DNA of 56,513 nucleotides, taken from the NCBI GenBank assembly GCA_002633005.1, contig NMRA01000051.1, forward strand, positions 363,968 to 420,480, in the 5' to 3' direction. How positions within the stretch are numbered: position 1 is the stretch's first letter; each line of letters starts with the position of its first letter. A program made the position numbers and the translations under genes. Positions 1 through 12,236 of the stretch are shown here, in pieces. The notes under the pieces are model-generated. The model was not told the origin of the DNA, did not search any database, and saw only the letters and a program-made list of their open reading frames with translations. This stretch comes from Phoronis australis (lineage: Eukaryota; Phoronida; Phoronidae).

Positions 1-45
1 AGGGAGGGAGGGAAGGAGGGAGAGAGAGAGAGAGAGAGAGAGAAA
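1..45. repeat. Purine-only G/A microsatellite
   Basis: The first 45 bases are G and A only, moving from GGGA-like units into a run of AG dinucleotides. It is a simple-sequence tract at the window edge, so its true left limit is unknown. Confidence 0.9.
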
Positions 46-1220
46 CTCAGTACACAGTAACTAGCTAACACATAAGGCGGTAATCACAAGCGTATTCGTT
101 CGCTTAAGCCAGAATAACATTGATATGACGTGGCAGTCTGCAATAACACATGCACTGCTTAAAGGTGAAAGCCACCCAAAAAACAATCAATTTAGATCGT
201 GTAGTTCCACTAGATAACAGAAAAGTCAGTTGTTTTACCTGACATCTGACGGGAAGTGTTGAAATTAAACAATGACGTAAGCGGTTCGAACAGAGTCTGT
301 TCAGTCGTTCATAACACGCTTACTGGTGTCAACTTATCGCTTGAATTCATCGTTTTACACCAATAAATCTTACAAATTCGATTTAAAACCCTTACAGATC
401 CGTCACGTTCTTGAGCAAACGGGTTGTTTTATTTCACTGTTACGGATTTTGTATAGGTATTTGAACGTACCGTAGCCTACAGAGTTTGGTAGACCAATTT
501 ACCATGGTCGATCGCGGGAGGTTGGGTCTGTTTGGTGAGAAAAGCGAATCATTCGTCCATGAAATACAGACAGCAGAACATAAATAAGTGTTGTATTTTA
601 GAGTTGCAATTTTTTCAGTTCTAAACACACAAAACGCTTGTTATCCCACCAGTGGCTCGAAACCCGATCAGGCCGTCGCGGCCGACGGAACTGAACATCA
701 CGAACATAAACCAGAAACCAGCTTAAGTTTGAAACTTAACCTCCATTCACGAAAACAGTAGAATAGTGAGCCAAAGAAATAATGAGCACGTAATTATTTA
801 GACGAATTAGTCACGAAAAGTGAAAATCTACTTAGGCTACTTGTCGGGGGCCGCGAAGTCAGGTTCCCTTTCCACAGAACCGTCAGTGCATAAGTTGTAC
901 AGCCAGTAACTATGATTTGAATAATGTATTTGTACATGTACATCTAAATAAAGATTCTCCTAACATGTGACCATAACATATAAAATCGAGTTATTGTTTC
1001 ACAACAGCTTTTTCTCAGCAAACACTGAATTAGCATGCGCTCACACGGCCTCGGCGCCGGTTTATTCATTGCTGGCTTCTCAAAACATTTGCACTCACGA
1101 ATGCTTCAAAGGCATTACAAATTATGTCTAATGAGGCAGACTTTGTTTGAGTTTATTTAAGCATTGGTTAGGGTGAGAATAATTCATTTTGAAACAGAAC
1201 ACAGAATAATAAACGTCAAC
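46..1220. other. Stretch without recognised gene
   Basis: No ORF here has a recognisable domain or a convincing exon structure. The sequence is AT-rich and single copy as far as can be judged by eye. Confidence 0.5.
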
Positions 1221-1733
1221 ATGGCAACTCGCAATCCCGACTTAGACGAGAGCTCAGCTGACGAAGACTCCACTGGTGGATCGTTAGGTTTCACAGTCTA
1301 CCAGTTCGAACCGGAATACACTGATCAAGAAATACTAGAGAGGCGCCGTGAACATGCACACGTCGGAACGTATGGATAGTTCTTTGGAAAGCCGTCATTC
1401 ATCAGAGAAATCATTGTCGACGAAATGCCGGCCACAGACACGGAGACGTTTCACTGCCTCATACTTGCTATTAACAGCGTTGCTTTCATTTTTCAATACC
1501 ATGAGCTACTTGCTAAGCATTTCGGGCTCTGGAGGAAGTCGAAAAAACAATATACCCGCTTTCTTCGTAGCTTCATAGTTTGTAAATGCGGGAACGATGC
1601 ACCGCAACATAGTGACATTAACTCTGCAGATGAACCACTGATGTCGCTGCGTCGTTTTTCACCTTCCTCCCAGGTTAACGCGACACCTCTCGGCAAGGTT
1701 AAGTTCACCGTATCCGAGGCGATGTGGGTATAG
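1221..1733 (+). pseudogene. Broken ORF resembling a P2X7 C-terminal-like domain protein
   Basis: From the ATG at 1221 one frame runs 171 codons to the stop at 1731-1733, interrupted only by a TAG at 1377-1379. The N-terminal part has an acidic Ser/Asp/Glu stretch, then YQFEPEYT and a charged helix (EILERRRE). After the TAG comes an M-P-A-T-D-T-E-T motif. From memory, this order resembles the P2X7-C-terminal-like zinc-binding proteins that are multicopy in invertebrate genomes, where a Trp-Cys follows the charged helix. The TAG sits about where that Trp (TGG) would be. Most family cysteines are not visible, so the copy is probably decayed. The family call is tentative. It could instead be an unrelated chance ORF. 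Confidence 0.35.
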
Positions 1734-1742
1734 ACTGATTAA

Positions 1743-2180
1743 AGACGAAGGCAACCTTTTTTAGCAAAAATAAGGTTTGTTGGTTATTCCAGACACATTT
1801 TTTACTTAAGTACAGCTTTTTGTATTTTAATTTGATTATTCGTTCTCTACTCCGGAAGTGACGCTTTGGGAGGCAAGAATTTCCCGCCTATTTCTTTTCG
1901 TGTAGTCTGACTATGACAGCTGCCGAGTCAGTCATTGTTCTATCTCAGTTTTCATAAGTTCGGTCATCGTGTGATTTTGTTCACGATTCAGTCAACATAC
2001 TACACTGTTGCTGCGTACAGAAATTGGCGAAATCCTTGCCTCCCAAAACGTCACTTCCGCAGTAGAGAACGAATAATTAATCAAAGTATGAAAAGCTGTA
2101 GTTAAGTGGAAAACATGTCTGGGATAGTCATCGAACCTTATTTTTGCTAAAAATGACATGAAAAAAGATTGCTTTTGCCT
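1743..2180. mobile_element. Foldback (long-TIR) MITE with TTAA flanks
   Basis: Bases 1743 to about 1885 recur inverted at about 2037-2180, with some mismatches. Both arms contain an ACTACAGCTTTT-like block, TTATTCGTTCTCTAC and a GTGACG/CGTCAC block ending in GGGAGGCAAG. A unique centre of about 150 bp separates them. TTAA lies directly outside both ends (1739-1742 and 2181-2184). A TTAA target duplication is typical of piggyBac- and Kolobok-type elements. There is no transposase, so it is non-autonomous. Confidence 0.75.
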
Positions 2181-2184
2181 TTAA

Positions 2185-5180
2185 GAAAGTAAAAATTAGC
2201 AATTAAATCGGATAGCATTCTCCTTTAAAATAAAGGAAGAAGTCAGCGAGAGCACACATCCCGAACTGGTATTATTTTGTATGTACATGTACAGGATGTA
2301 CGCTGATCTCTTGAAGTCGCTCAATCAAATGAAGTGCACTCACGTGAGACTTGAGAACAAATTCTACAGCAACCGCTAGTTCTCATTTTTACGGACAAGT
2401 GTTCAGTGCTTCACTTAGGTGTTTAATGTTGGTAAATGAAAACCGGTGATAGGTCAGTGAAAGGAAAAGGACAACACTCTTAACCTACGTGTTTTAAGGA
2501 TTTAATTGGGCGTCCGTACTGTCGTATCCCGATTGTCGGAGATGATAGAATAGGAATTATTGACGGGAAGTTTTACTTTGTCTGAAGACAGTGATAACCT
2601 CTGCTTGTGATTCACAGAAGGTCATTAGTATTTTGGTAGAATATTGCAGTTGCTGAGGTGCAGCGCCAATGACTACATGTTTTTTCTCAACGTTTGCAAA
2701 AGGTTTATAAGTGTTTGGGGATCTGAATCAGATTCTTATGGAACTACACGTTACATAACGTTCAAAACCGCCGATATACAGTACACTGTTTGGCTTCTGA
2801 GTTTACTGTCTCACCTAAAAATTTATTACACAGATCTGATGGCATCTCTAATGCATATACACGTACACTGAAACCAGAAAAGATATGACAATTTTTTACA
2901 GACCCTATTCACAACTGAGCATTTGTGGTCCCAACGAGCAGTTTTACTGCGGTTATGGACGAGGACGAGTGACATCAACGGATGTAGTTAAAGATCGAGT
3001 TTAGTGATCGTAGTTGAAGGTCGGCTACGAAATAAACGCAGCTCCTTGTACATCAGTCATTCAGAAAAGCAAAGCTACAGTACAAGCTACTGCTAAATTG
3101 TGCTACACATGATAGATATTCCAAGCTACCATGTATGAAGTTTGTCATCAGCACCTGTACATAATGTACACACCATGTTCTACGTTGTCCCTCACTGAGT
3201 GTGCGACGGCATGTTTGTACTTCCACTCTGCGAGTCCAGAGACTGAGCCTGACTGTAACGTGAAGAAAAGATTTCAGTTTTATTTAAAAACACTTGAGTC
3301 CACATCGCTTTTAATTTAAACTCTGGGTGACCGTGGTGGGAGATCTTCACCAATGTGGCAGTTGCTTGCAGTTGCGAGCGACAGTACTTCACCTGCCGCC
3401 AGACGCCCTTAATTCAGCGCCAAAGGAGCTACTGTCGACTATACTTTAGCATGACTATCAGCGTTCAAAACGAATTAGTATTTTTGCGTGTCTGAAATAA
3501 ATTTGTTGAATCTACATTGTATCCATATTGCACCCTCCAAGTATCGGCCGAAGAGCAGACGGTGCTCGATAAGTTGGTGACGTTACACCAGACAAGCTCA
3601 TTATACAGAGTAGGGTCCTTAATAGATGCGGGTACCCGGGTACACGCTGCATACATGTACATGTACATTGTATCTATGGCTTAAAGGTTATGCAGAACCC
3701 TAGAAAATGTCCAAATTAGGCTAACTTCCGAATATCATAACTCTGATTGGATTCATGTTAAACTTTTAGATATTTTGCATATAAGTGCTTCATGCACTGT
3801 TATCTAAAACGCTGACAGGAATTGTTTTAAAATTGTTCTCCAATTGCAGGAAATGTTACCAAACTTAGAACTTTTTTGATTTTCATGAAAAAATATATAT
3901 TTTAGAAAATGTTAACAACGTTTTCGAGATATCACCTTGAAATATGCTACCCAAGCCCTCTCCTAATGGACATAGTCACGTGACTCGATGAATAATAAAT
4001 CAAATTTTTCAGACTTTAAACTTTCAGAAAACATATTATTTTACTGGTTGAAATGAAAAAAGTTGGTGGGTCAAGTTTGCAAACCTTCAACTTCAAAGTG
4101 GTATAAATGAGAAGGGATTGCCACAATTGGTATTCATTTTTTTCTTTATTTGAAATTTTTTTAAATAAATCAAGTTCAGAAATTTGATCTCTGCCCGGTT
4201 AAGGAAGTACCGGCATCCTTGGTCAGTGGAAAAATTTTGGCACGAATACAGTTACTTTTAAGACAAGTGGAAATTGGCAAAAATCTGAACGTTCATGACA
4301 TAATTAAACATCGATTTCTAGAATCTAGGGTGCAAGAGCATTGGATTGGCGTCTTCTTTGCACCAGAGCAGTGGTGAATTTGTGATTTAATTTGCGAGGA
4401 GGCCAAAATCACATTGTGGAGCATGAGAGCACCATGTGAAATTCCTAGGGGTCAACACAAGGTCAAGAAGAATTTGTTGCAGACGGTGGTGAGATCAGCT
4501 GAAGAAGCGTCGTGGTTGCTAGGGTTACAACGAGAGAACAGGTGGCACTCCTAGTGATGATCGAAATCTGACCAATTTCGGGGACCCGGCATCCGAGAGG
4601 ATTTTAGATAAGTCGTCGAAATTATAGATGAGGATGCATTCTAGCTGATGGCAGCACTTGGAGAGACACACACATTATTTGAGTTTCAGGTGATTTTAAG
4701 TTTGGATTCATGCAACATCTGACACTTCTAAAATATCGTTTGTGTTTGACGAACACTTTTAGATGAGAGAAAAGACCTTAACGTTTTACGCTACTGAAGT
4801 TAAACATTCATTTTTAATTGACCCTGAGCATGGGGTAATATACACACTGACTAAATTGCCAGGCGTTACAGTATTCAGTTGAAACTCGAGTTGTTAAAAA
4901 GAATTGTGCTCTCTGATTATTGTGTAACCGTTCCGTGTTCACATTGTTCTTCAGTACGATTCGTTGCTGGTAAAAGTAACTGAAGGTCGGTCGTTCTTGA
5001 ATGTAGGTGTAAAAGCTATTTCCTCTCAAACTTTGGTCCTTATAACGTTCTGACTGTTGATAGCATTTTCCGTTTTTGTACTCTTTTGGTACTGAACATG
5101 GGGCACCGTAATCTCCTGGTATGAGGTAGCTTTTAGAAAAAAAACGTTTCTACCACAGCACCAATTTTTCGCGGAGGAAA
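2185..5180. other. Stretch without recognised gene
   Basis: AT-rich sequence with short ORFs only and no recognisable domain or exon. It contains two TACATGTACATG-type palindromic repeats, near 2282 and 3650. Confidence 0.5.
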
Positions 5181-6080
5181 CGAGACGAGATTCTTGTTTG
5201 CGGTACCAGCGTTTTACTTACAATGAACGACGGAATCATTTTATGCCTAAAAAACACCCCCCACCTCGTGTTCGGAAATATTTTGACGAGAACAGCGCAA
5301 AGTTCGTTGGTGCATGTCTTTGAATATTGTCGGCTTCTTTTCTTTTTTTGGCAGTTCTTGTGGAGAAGTCGTCAGTTCACCGCTTTACCGACGGGTACCA
5401 ATAAAAGTGAAGGTAAACCAGTAAGGTCGGTGATTGAACTAGTGCTGAAGGAGAATATCTTTTCTGTCAAACAATTTGCCTCACGCGTTACAGGTATATA
5501 ATTCGCGCTTGTTCTGTGGGGCAGTGTCTCTTTAAGGACTTTGGAAGCTCCAGTATAGATTTCCAAAAGCATATTACGCGTGGCCGTCCAGTGGCTACTA
5601 CAAATAATACCACGGTTGGTACAAAATATGATAAAATATTTCATTTACTGCAACAATTCAACTTGCGTTTTCCGTGTATTGATCAGAAAACGAAACGTCG
5701 CTCAAATTCCAACACGACTTTATGCTGCGACAGTTTGTTGGCAGTGATGCTCGTACGACTGTGTTTGGTTGAAACTTTTCCGGTTCCGTCTTTGTTTATC
5801 GTATGTCGTCTCATTATAAAACCATAAAGTGTGATTCGTTGACCCAGATTTCCAATAGTGCGAATGGTATCGACATTTATCGGAACTTTCTTAAAACCAA
5901 AGTCTCTTGGTCGAGTGTCAATGAAGGCTCCCGTTTGCGAGAGAATAACGTGTACATGTTAAAGAGAGATCGGCATTGAAACGATAGTTTTGGAAGACGA
6001 TGTGGACACATTTGCATGATCACCTGGACTTTCAACTGAATATCGCAATAACGTAATCGATGTTATGCAAGTTAGTCCAA
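5180..6080 (+). pseudogene. Decayed coding sequence, unidentified
   Basis: Plus-strand reading gives protein-like stretches that jump frame and carry stops. Examples are the ORF 5223-5501, part of 5516-5827, and a stretch near 5850-5960 rich in Asn, Arg, Lys and Glu. I do not recognise the protein. Conserved-looking composition with frameshifts suggests an old mobile-element or viral-type gene remnant, but chance is not excluded. Confidence 0.2.
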
Positions 6081-7800
6081 GCGTGTAAATTGCCACATAT
6101 TCAGTATGCATTAAAAATCAAGTTTTAAATTCCTTAACACAAAATAGTGAAGTTCTTGTCTATTATCTAAAAGTGTTTGTCAAATAGAAGAGATGTTGGA
6201 AAGATATTTTGGAGGCAAATGTATCAGAAGCCACATGTACATGAATGTATGATTGGTTACGAGCAGGTGCTAACAGGCATATTTATTTTTTTTCTTATTT
6301 GTAGACATTGTCCGTTATATGTGTGCTATTAAGTCCTCGTTCACTCTTGCTATTTTGATCCATGAACTTTCTGTTTGACCGATTATGACAACGGAGCTGC
6401 ACGCTTGGCCTATTTTGGACCTATAAGAACTCTTTTTAAGTGAGTCAATGATATGGCATGTGCTAATTCAGTACCTGGTAGTATGCATTGACGCGTGTAA
6501 GAACAACAAATACTCCAGATATCTGTTTTATGTTCAGGTGTGACATAGATGACCATTTTTGTGCATTTACCTGTCAATCTGTTTTAAATAAATGATTCAT
6601 TTGTCACAATTTGTTGACAACAATAAAATGCCAGCCGACGATGAGCCATTTTCGTCACAGGCTCATCTCGTGGGGCTGACGCTTGTAATAGCAGCTTGAG
6701 GGACCATTTATTAATACTGCTCCGACAAATTGCAGATTTTTTCATCCTTCACGTGCTCAGGAGTAGTCTAACATGTTTTCGTCGAAAATATAAAGTAACA
6801 TGATCAATGCCCTATCCAGAAAAAATGAGAATAGCCTCCATCCATCACAAATGTTTGACTGCACAGAAAAAACCAACTTCGTCAAACGCTGGCTACTATC
6901 AAACAGAGAGAGGGAGTAGGACAGTTACAGGGAGACGGAGAGAGAGAGGATGGAGGGGGAGGATTGGGAAAAGAATTTGTCCATGCGTGTATACAGCCGT
7001 GCGTGCTCGTGTGCTCGTGTTGTTATGGCGTGGTTATACACTTTTAAAGGTGATTATGATGAGTGTGGCTTTAAGGACCAAAAAAGACGAGTGACCCCTG
7101 TTGTCAAGTGGCTGCACGAACTATGCGATACAACCAATGACATTTATAAAAGCTGAGAGATGGAGGCAGATTTAGGGGACATGCCTTTTTACTGTTGATG
7201 CAAATGCATTTCCTTCAAAAATTCATCATAGTTCACCCTAACGACGCCCTAGATCCTCCACTGGCCAGTTAGTTTTATCCGTAAATTGTGATTTATTAGC
7301 AGTTATAAATATGTTAAAATCGTGACACAGTCACGGGCAATTACCTGCGGAGCGAAGGAGGATAAGTGAAATATATACTTTGAAAGATGTGCTAAAAATT
7401 GATAACTTTCATTGCATGCCTTGGAGAGGTAAAACTTTGTCTTTTACTTTGATTTTTTTAAAGAATTTTCTAATTGAACACACTGTGTACCCCGTTGGCA
7501 TCTTTTAACTATTCGATACCATTCGAACTATTATTTGATACTTTTTAGTTTTGTTGCATTGTCATACAAATTTCAATATCTGTGCAAAATTGATGTTTTT
7601 GTCCTGCTGTGAACAGCGTGAAGTCTAGAAACAAATGCAGTGATAGTAATAGTTAGTGAATGCATCATGATGATGATGATATAATTATGGTGATTTGAGA
7701 TGGAACGGGGACCTCTCTCTTTTAAAACCCAGGTATGTGTCTTGTACTCGTTGGAAACTGTGAAGCCATAGTCGTATTATGAGTTTTCCTTAAGGGGCTC
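6080..7800. other. Stretch without recognised gene
   Basis: No supportable coding region. A purine-rich low-complexity tract occupies about 6903-6962, and a short ATG/GAT trinucleotide run lies near 7667-7680. Confidence 0.5.
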
Positions 7801-7849
7801 GACACAGCTTTAATTTAACCTTGGAATTTCTGACATTTGTATTTTAAAG

Positions 7850-8135
7850 AGCCTCGGAACGCCATAAACAGATTAAATTGCAACACTGAAAGTGGTTTTA
7901 TGCCACTGAAACAGAACTCAATCTGCTCACTAGGTAGTTTTAGGGTTTGTTCGTAAAGACTTTTAATTTCTGCTGACACCAAAGCATTTTTTTTCTGTTT
8001 CAAATTTCAAAAAAAACGAGATTTCAACTGCTCGCCACTTCGTCGATTTTACTCCCTGAACGCAAAGCACGTCTCCTTATTTGGTGTGGCAAGGCATAGA
8101 CGTAGCACATTTTCCTTATATGGAAAGTGTGGACT
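7850..8135 (+). repeat. Dispersed repeat, copy A (partner at 13480-13748)
   Basis: The blocks CAGATTAAATTG, GGTTTGTTC, AAAGCATTTTT and TGGCAAG occur in the same order and spacing here and at 13480-13748. Similarity stops abruptly just after a TTTGA block near 8138. The copy continues into a decayed coding tract, so the repeat is probably part of a mobile element. Confidence 0.6.
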
Positions 8136-9070
8136 TTGACCTCAAGCTACTTCAAGCAACTGACTGTGAACGCGTGTGCGCATTTATCAAAAGCACGAAG
8201 GAAATTAAAAAGTCTGTTTTAAACACAGATTTCTACCTTCGCGCGTATTTCGAAAATAGTGAGTTTTGTGGTTTTTATGAAAATTTGCTCTCAGAAGATA
8301 ATGAATTACTCTTAACTAGACGTTGCGAGATGGCACTTTCGTCAGGAATAATTATTGATTAAAATATATTTTTGACGAGCTTTCGGGTTCCGTGCCTCTT
8401 TATTGCTTGCCTACGACGAATCTCTAAAACACATGGGTTTCACCGAATTAGATATTCCGTTACAGCTGCGTAAATACAGTAAATATACTTTGATAAAATA
8501 TGAAATTTAAAGGAGTTCCTGAGAAGTCACGTCAAATTAAATTACTGATGTAAATCCTTTAAAAAGCGAACAATTTCATTTTGAGATCTCGGTCAGTTTA
8601 CACACTCTCCTATCTTCCGGCGTGCAGTTCTACAGTTGTGCCTTCGACAAGGTTTATGTTTCGTTTCGAAAACATGTAGGCGGTCGCAGACTTTATTTTT
8701 GAACCATTCCAGCTCAAACAATGTCAAACATCAGTGAGATTTTACTTTCTCAAAGTCAAGTGAGCAGATTTCAAGATTCCGATCACCCTGTTGCATTTCA
8801 CAGCGATTATGTTATGTCGTTGGGAAAGTGACAAAAGTTAGTTGACAAAAAACATTTGAAACAAGTTTTACTTAAAGAAATTCAAACTTGCCGTTTGAAT
8901 TAGATCTAAGAAACAGTGATTTCAACGATTACCGGGATGTTACAACATGCTATGACGAAGCCATCAGTAACTACGGGGTAATCTTCAAGATCTCCGTTAG
9001 TGAAAAATTGCAGTTGTTGCAATCTGGAGCCGAAGGGTACGTCGACATTTTAGATTTACCGATGAGACGG
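8075..9070 (+). pseudogene. Decayed mobile-element-like coding tract, unidentified
   Basis: The tract includes a 93-codon open stretch (8081-8362), then further protein-like segments in shifting frames around 8400-8490, 8580-8830 and 8888-9076, separated by stops. The segments look coding in composition but match no family I know. The first part lies on a dispersed repeat (see 7850-8135), which supports a mobile-element origin. The element class cannot be named from the sequence alone. Confidence 0.3.
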
Positions 9071-9079
9071 AGTTAAATT

Positions 9080-12000
9080 CATCAAGGGACGATTGAATGA
9101 GAAGGCCTTCTTTTTGACTGGACAGGTGTAATTGACAGTGAGTAACTAAACCGTGAACAACGAACGGTACAAGATCATAATAATTAATTAATCGCCTGAC
9201 TGCTTTCTATCTGACTGGAGGACTTGGATTTTAAACCCCGCTCACAAAAAGAGGTATTTAAACACACTCTTGTATTCTACCTAATTTGTTTGAAAATTGT
9301 TTTTTCACCTGTGCACAGGTGTACAATCATCTCTAGGCTAATCAGCTATTTCTTGACTGGCAGTAGAACAATTTCTCAATTAATTGAAATAGTCCACACC
9401 ATTTACCCTGAATTTCTGAAAGGCAACAATGTCAGGTTCGTCTTTCAATGTTTGACGTTGTACTCCAAAACTTATTAGTTAAATTATAATCTTTTGGCTG
9501 CCCATAAACTATAGTTCACAACACTCCTCCTGTTCAGTTTACATTTTCGATCATTTAATCGGAAAACTCTTAATTTTAAGCAGAGGTGGTATTGATTGTA
9601 AGTTTTTGTCATGCTTTAAATTATGTTTTGCAAGCTCTACGATTAGCATAACGTTTTTTTATGAAACGGAAAATAAGGAGTGTTTCGCGTGCGCATTGGC
9701 AATCAATTTCCCCCTTTCGTCGCCAATATTCCGACCACCGATTCCCTTCCCGAGGCAAGCGAACACGATCGGGCTTACGTACTTTTGCCAAAAGATTCCC
9801 CTCAGTTTAGGTCTTGTAGTACTTGGCGTGCGTGCTTGTACCTTCGCGGTGAGGCACGGCACTTAGTGCTGGCTGCGGGAGATCCAACGTATTTTCATAA
9901 TTTCAACTTGCATCTACATGTACATGTACATTAAACAGAAGGTGTCATATGCAGAGGAACAGTTTAAATTGCTGACAATACATGGTAAAATCTGTATAAA
10001 GAGGACCAAAACGAGCATCAAATACAATCAAACAACAAAACGGCGATTTTACGTTTATGTGGTAATGTCGTACTCCGGCAACCGGAAATAAATATAGAAT
10101 TTTGCCAGTGTTTCTCGTACATGACACAAGACAAAATTTCAACATGGTTGTAATTACGTTAGTTAGGCGGCGGGTATTCGTTATTTTGTCTCCAATCAAT
10201 CGTAATTTGAATTTCACAAGTCCCTAATTTGTAGCGGTATTGTTTCATCGTGTTGACACTTTCGCGTAAATTGTTGCGGACAAATAAAACAACAATAATA
10301 ATAAATATTTTAAGTTGTATTGGGAATTTCAGGTTCACAGCTCTACAAATAAATATTTGACAGAAGGAACCAGATGGGTTCCTTAATTACAAGAGATAAC
10401 ACACACATTTCCGATACCCAAAGTGTAATTGAGTATCGGATACTAAGTGGCACAGGTTAGCATAGTACCAATTGGGTACATAATACCAAATGGGTATTGG
10501 CCGATTGCCTACCAAGTGGGTCGAGCAAAGCGGCAAATTCAATAACAACTACCAAGTGGGTACAAACTGCCAAATGGGCAAATATCATATAAAGTACCAA
10601 GTGGGTACACCAAACATCCAACTGGGCTATAACAACCTGCAAAGCAGGTTCCGGACAAGCTGAGTGAGCAGACCAGCCGGAGTGATAAAAAGAGATATTG
10701 TAAGGAACGTGGTGTTGTGGCTCAGTATGTGCCGAGAGCTGTGACCGGGGTGGAGAGAAGCAAGCTGCAGTAATGGATGCTCAAGTACAGGTCTGGTCGC
10801 TAGCCAATGACGTCGGTTCTTGCCTGACGGTAACACGCTCCGGGCTTGAAGAAGGTACCAGCAGTGACTGTGAAAACAACAATAGCCAACAGCACATTTT
10901 GTTCGGCACAAGGAATGGAGCGTGGGAAAAGTAGAAAGCGGTTGACGTGAAATTTTATGATACCCCGGGTAGGGAGGGCGGGAGAGGTATAAACTTGTCT
11001 AATTAGGAAAATTAAGAGTGAATGTACTGTTGCTTCAAGCTGGGCCAACAGGAAGCTGGAGAGAAAGAACAAACAGTGCAACCATCGGACTTGGTAGAAA
11101 CTAACTAGGAGTTGGATATGAAGCATGAAGGGCTGTATTTGCCCAAATAATAGGATTTATGTCAGAGTGCCATAAATCTCACTATTCAAATTGTGAAAAA
11201 TTCGAGACGGGATTCAGACACATGTCGTGTCTAATTTGTAAGGATGGCTTAAGTGTGATTTATTGAAATACTTAAAGATTCGCAAGTCTTTGAAATAAGA
11301 AAACGTGCAACTGCAATGGAACATTTTGGAGACTTCTTGTGTAATTTGTCATAGCACTACTTTATTGTTTGTGCTGCGACTGCCGACGTTGGAGTTTTCA
11401 AATTTGTCTTGAAGCTATTATAATGATTCTCAGTTTCATTAAGTTACAATTGTTGCAAAGCCTCACTTTTCCTGTCGCAGAGAATGATTGAAAATCATGC
11501 GATTTTGGTTACTTTTACCAGTGACGGAATTGTTGCATGTGTCGGAAATCGGTTTCTGAGCCTTTCACATTAGTTCCAGATTGCCAGAAAGTGAGAATAA
11601 TGGGAGATAACTTTGAAATGGTTTATTGTTACTGTCGATCTTAGACAACAACTTATCAACCCCTATATGTTTATAGGAATTTACAAAACAGGCGCCTCAC
11701 TTTCCCAACATTCAATTCTGTTTCTGGTTTCTGTCAATCGACGGAGTTGCCCGAAGTAAACCGTACCATCACACTAGGCGCCGCTCGTGAATTGTGATGC
11801 CGAAGCCAATGGTGAACTTGTGTGCGAGCTACTAACCAGAAACAGTCGCAAGTTCCAAAATTTCATCATTCCACTTTTGCCTAACTTTCCCAAACATATC
11901 AATCCAGTATTGTTTCAAGTGTATATTGCTGGCACCCAGCATGACTTGTTTTTTCGTATTTTTGTCTCTCTGAGCTGTCTCAGCCCCGTGAAAAATTGGG

Positions 12001-12150
12001 GTCGGTCTAAGTGAGTAAAATTAATGAATTCGGAATGAATACGTGTGCACTGGGATTAGTACTGGAAACTGATAGCCTCCAATTATCCTTTTTCAAATGA
12101 TATTCGATTTAATTACTAGCCATAGAAATCCATGCTTATTTTCTGCTTTT
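9080..12150. other. Upstream region of the cysteine-rich precursor gene; no clear gene
   Basis: No supported coding exon. It holds a TACATGTACATG-type repeat (about 9915-9932), a hairpin-like pair TCCGATAC/GTATCGGA near 10412-10441 and a cluster of short near-palindromes (10465-10629). A donor-like GTGAGT at 12011 could end a non-coding first exon of the downstream gene, because the first coding exon is itself preceded by a splice acceptor. Confidence 0.4.
10465..10629. repeat. Cluster of seven near-palindromic 15-mers (core TACCAANTGGGTA)
   Basis: Copies start at about 10465, 10483, 10509, 10549, 10567, 10594 and 10615. They are irregularly spaced (18-40 bp), so this is not a simple tandem repeat. 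Each copy is nearly self-complementary. It could be a degenerate minisatellite or a cluster of protein-binding sites. Its function is unknown. Confidence 0.6.
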
Positions 12151-12159
12151 CTTTTCTAG

Positions 12160-12236
12160 TTTTTGCACAACAATGAAGTTTCTCATGGTCTTGTTGCTGA
12201 GCCTTCTGGCCGCTATTTCTGTTGTTCACAGCTTTG
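12160..12236 (+). other. Signal-peptide exon of the knottin-like precursor
   Basis: A pyrimidine-rich acceptor (CTTTTCTTTTCTAG) ends at 12159, only 13 bases before the ATG at 12173, so a non-coding exon must lie upstream. The exon ends in TTTG before GTAAGT, leaving phase 1. It encodes 21 residues of a classical secretion signal. Confidence 0.75.

Noticed and set aside
9659-9934. Overlapping ORFs on both strands, locally higher GC
   Set aside because: Open on both strands at once, no recognisable domain and no splice structure. Probably compositional.
11787-12014. ORF upstream of the knottin-like gene
   Set aside because: No signal peptide or domain. The frame does not join the next coding exon, which already has its own ATG.
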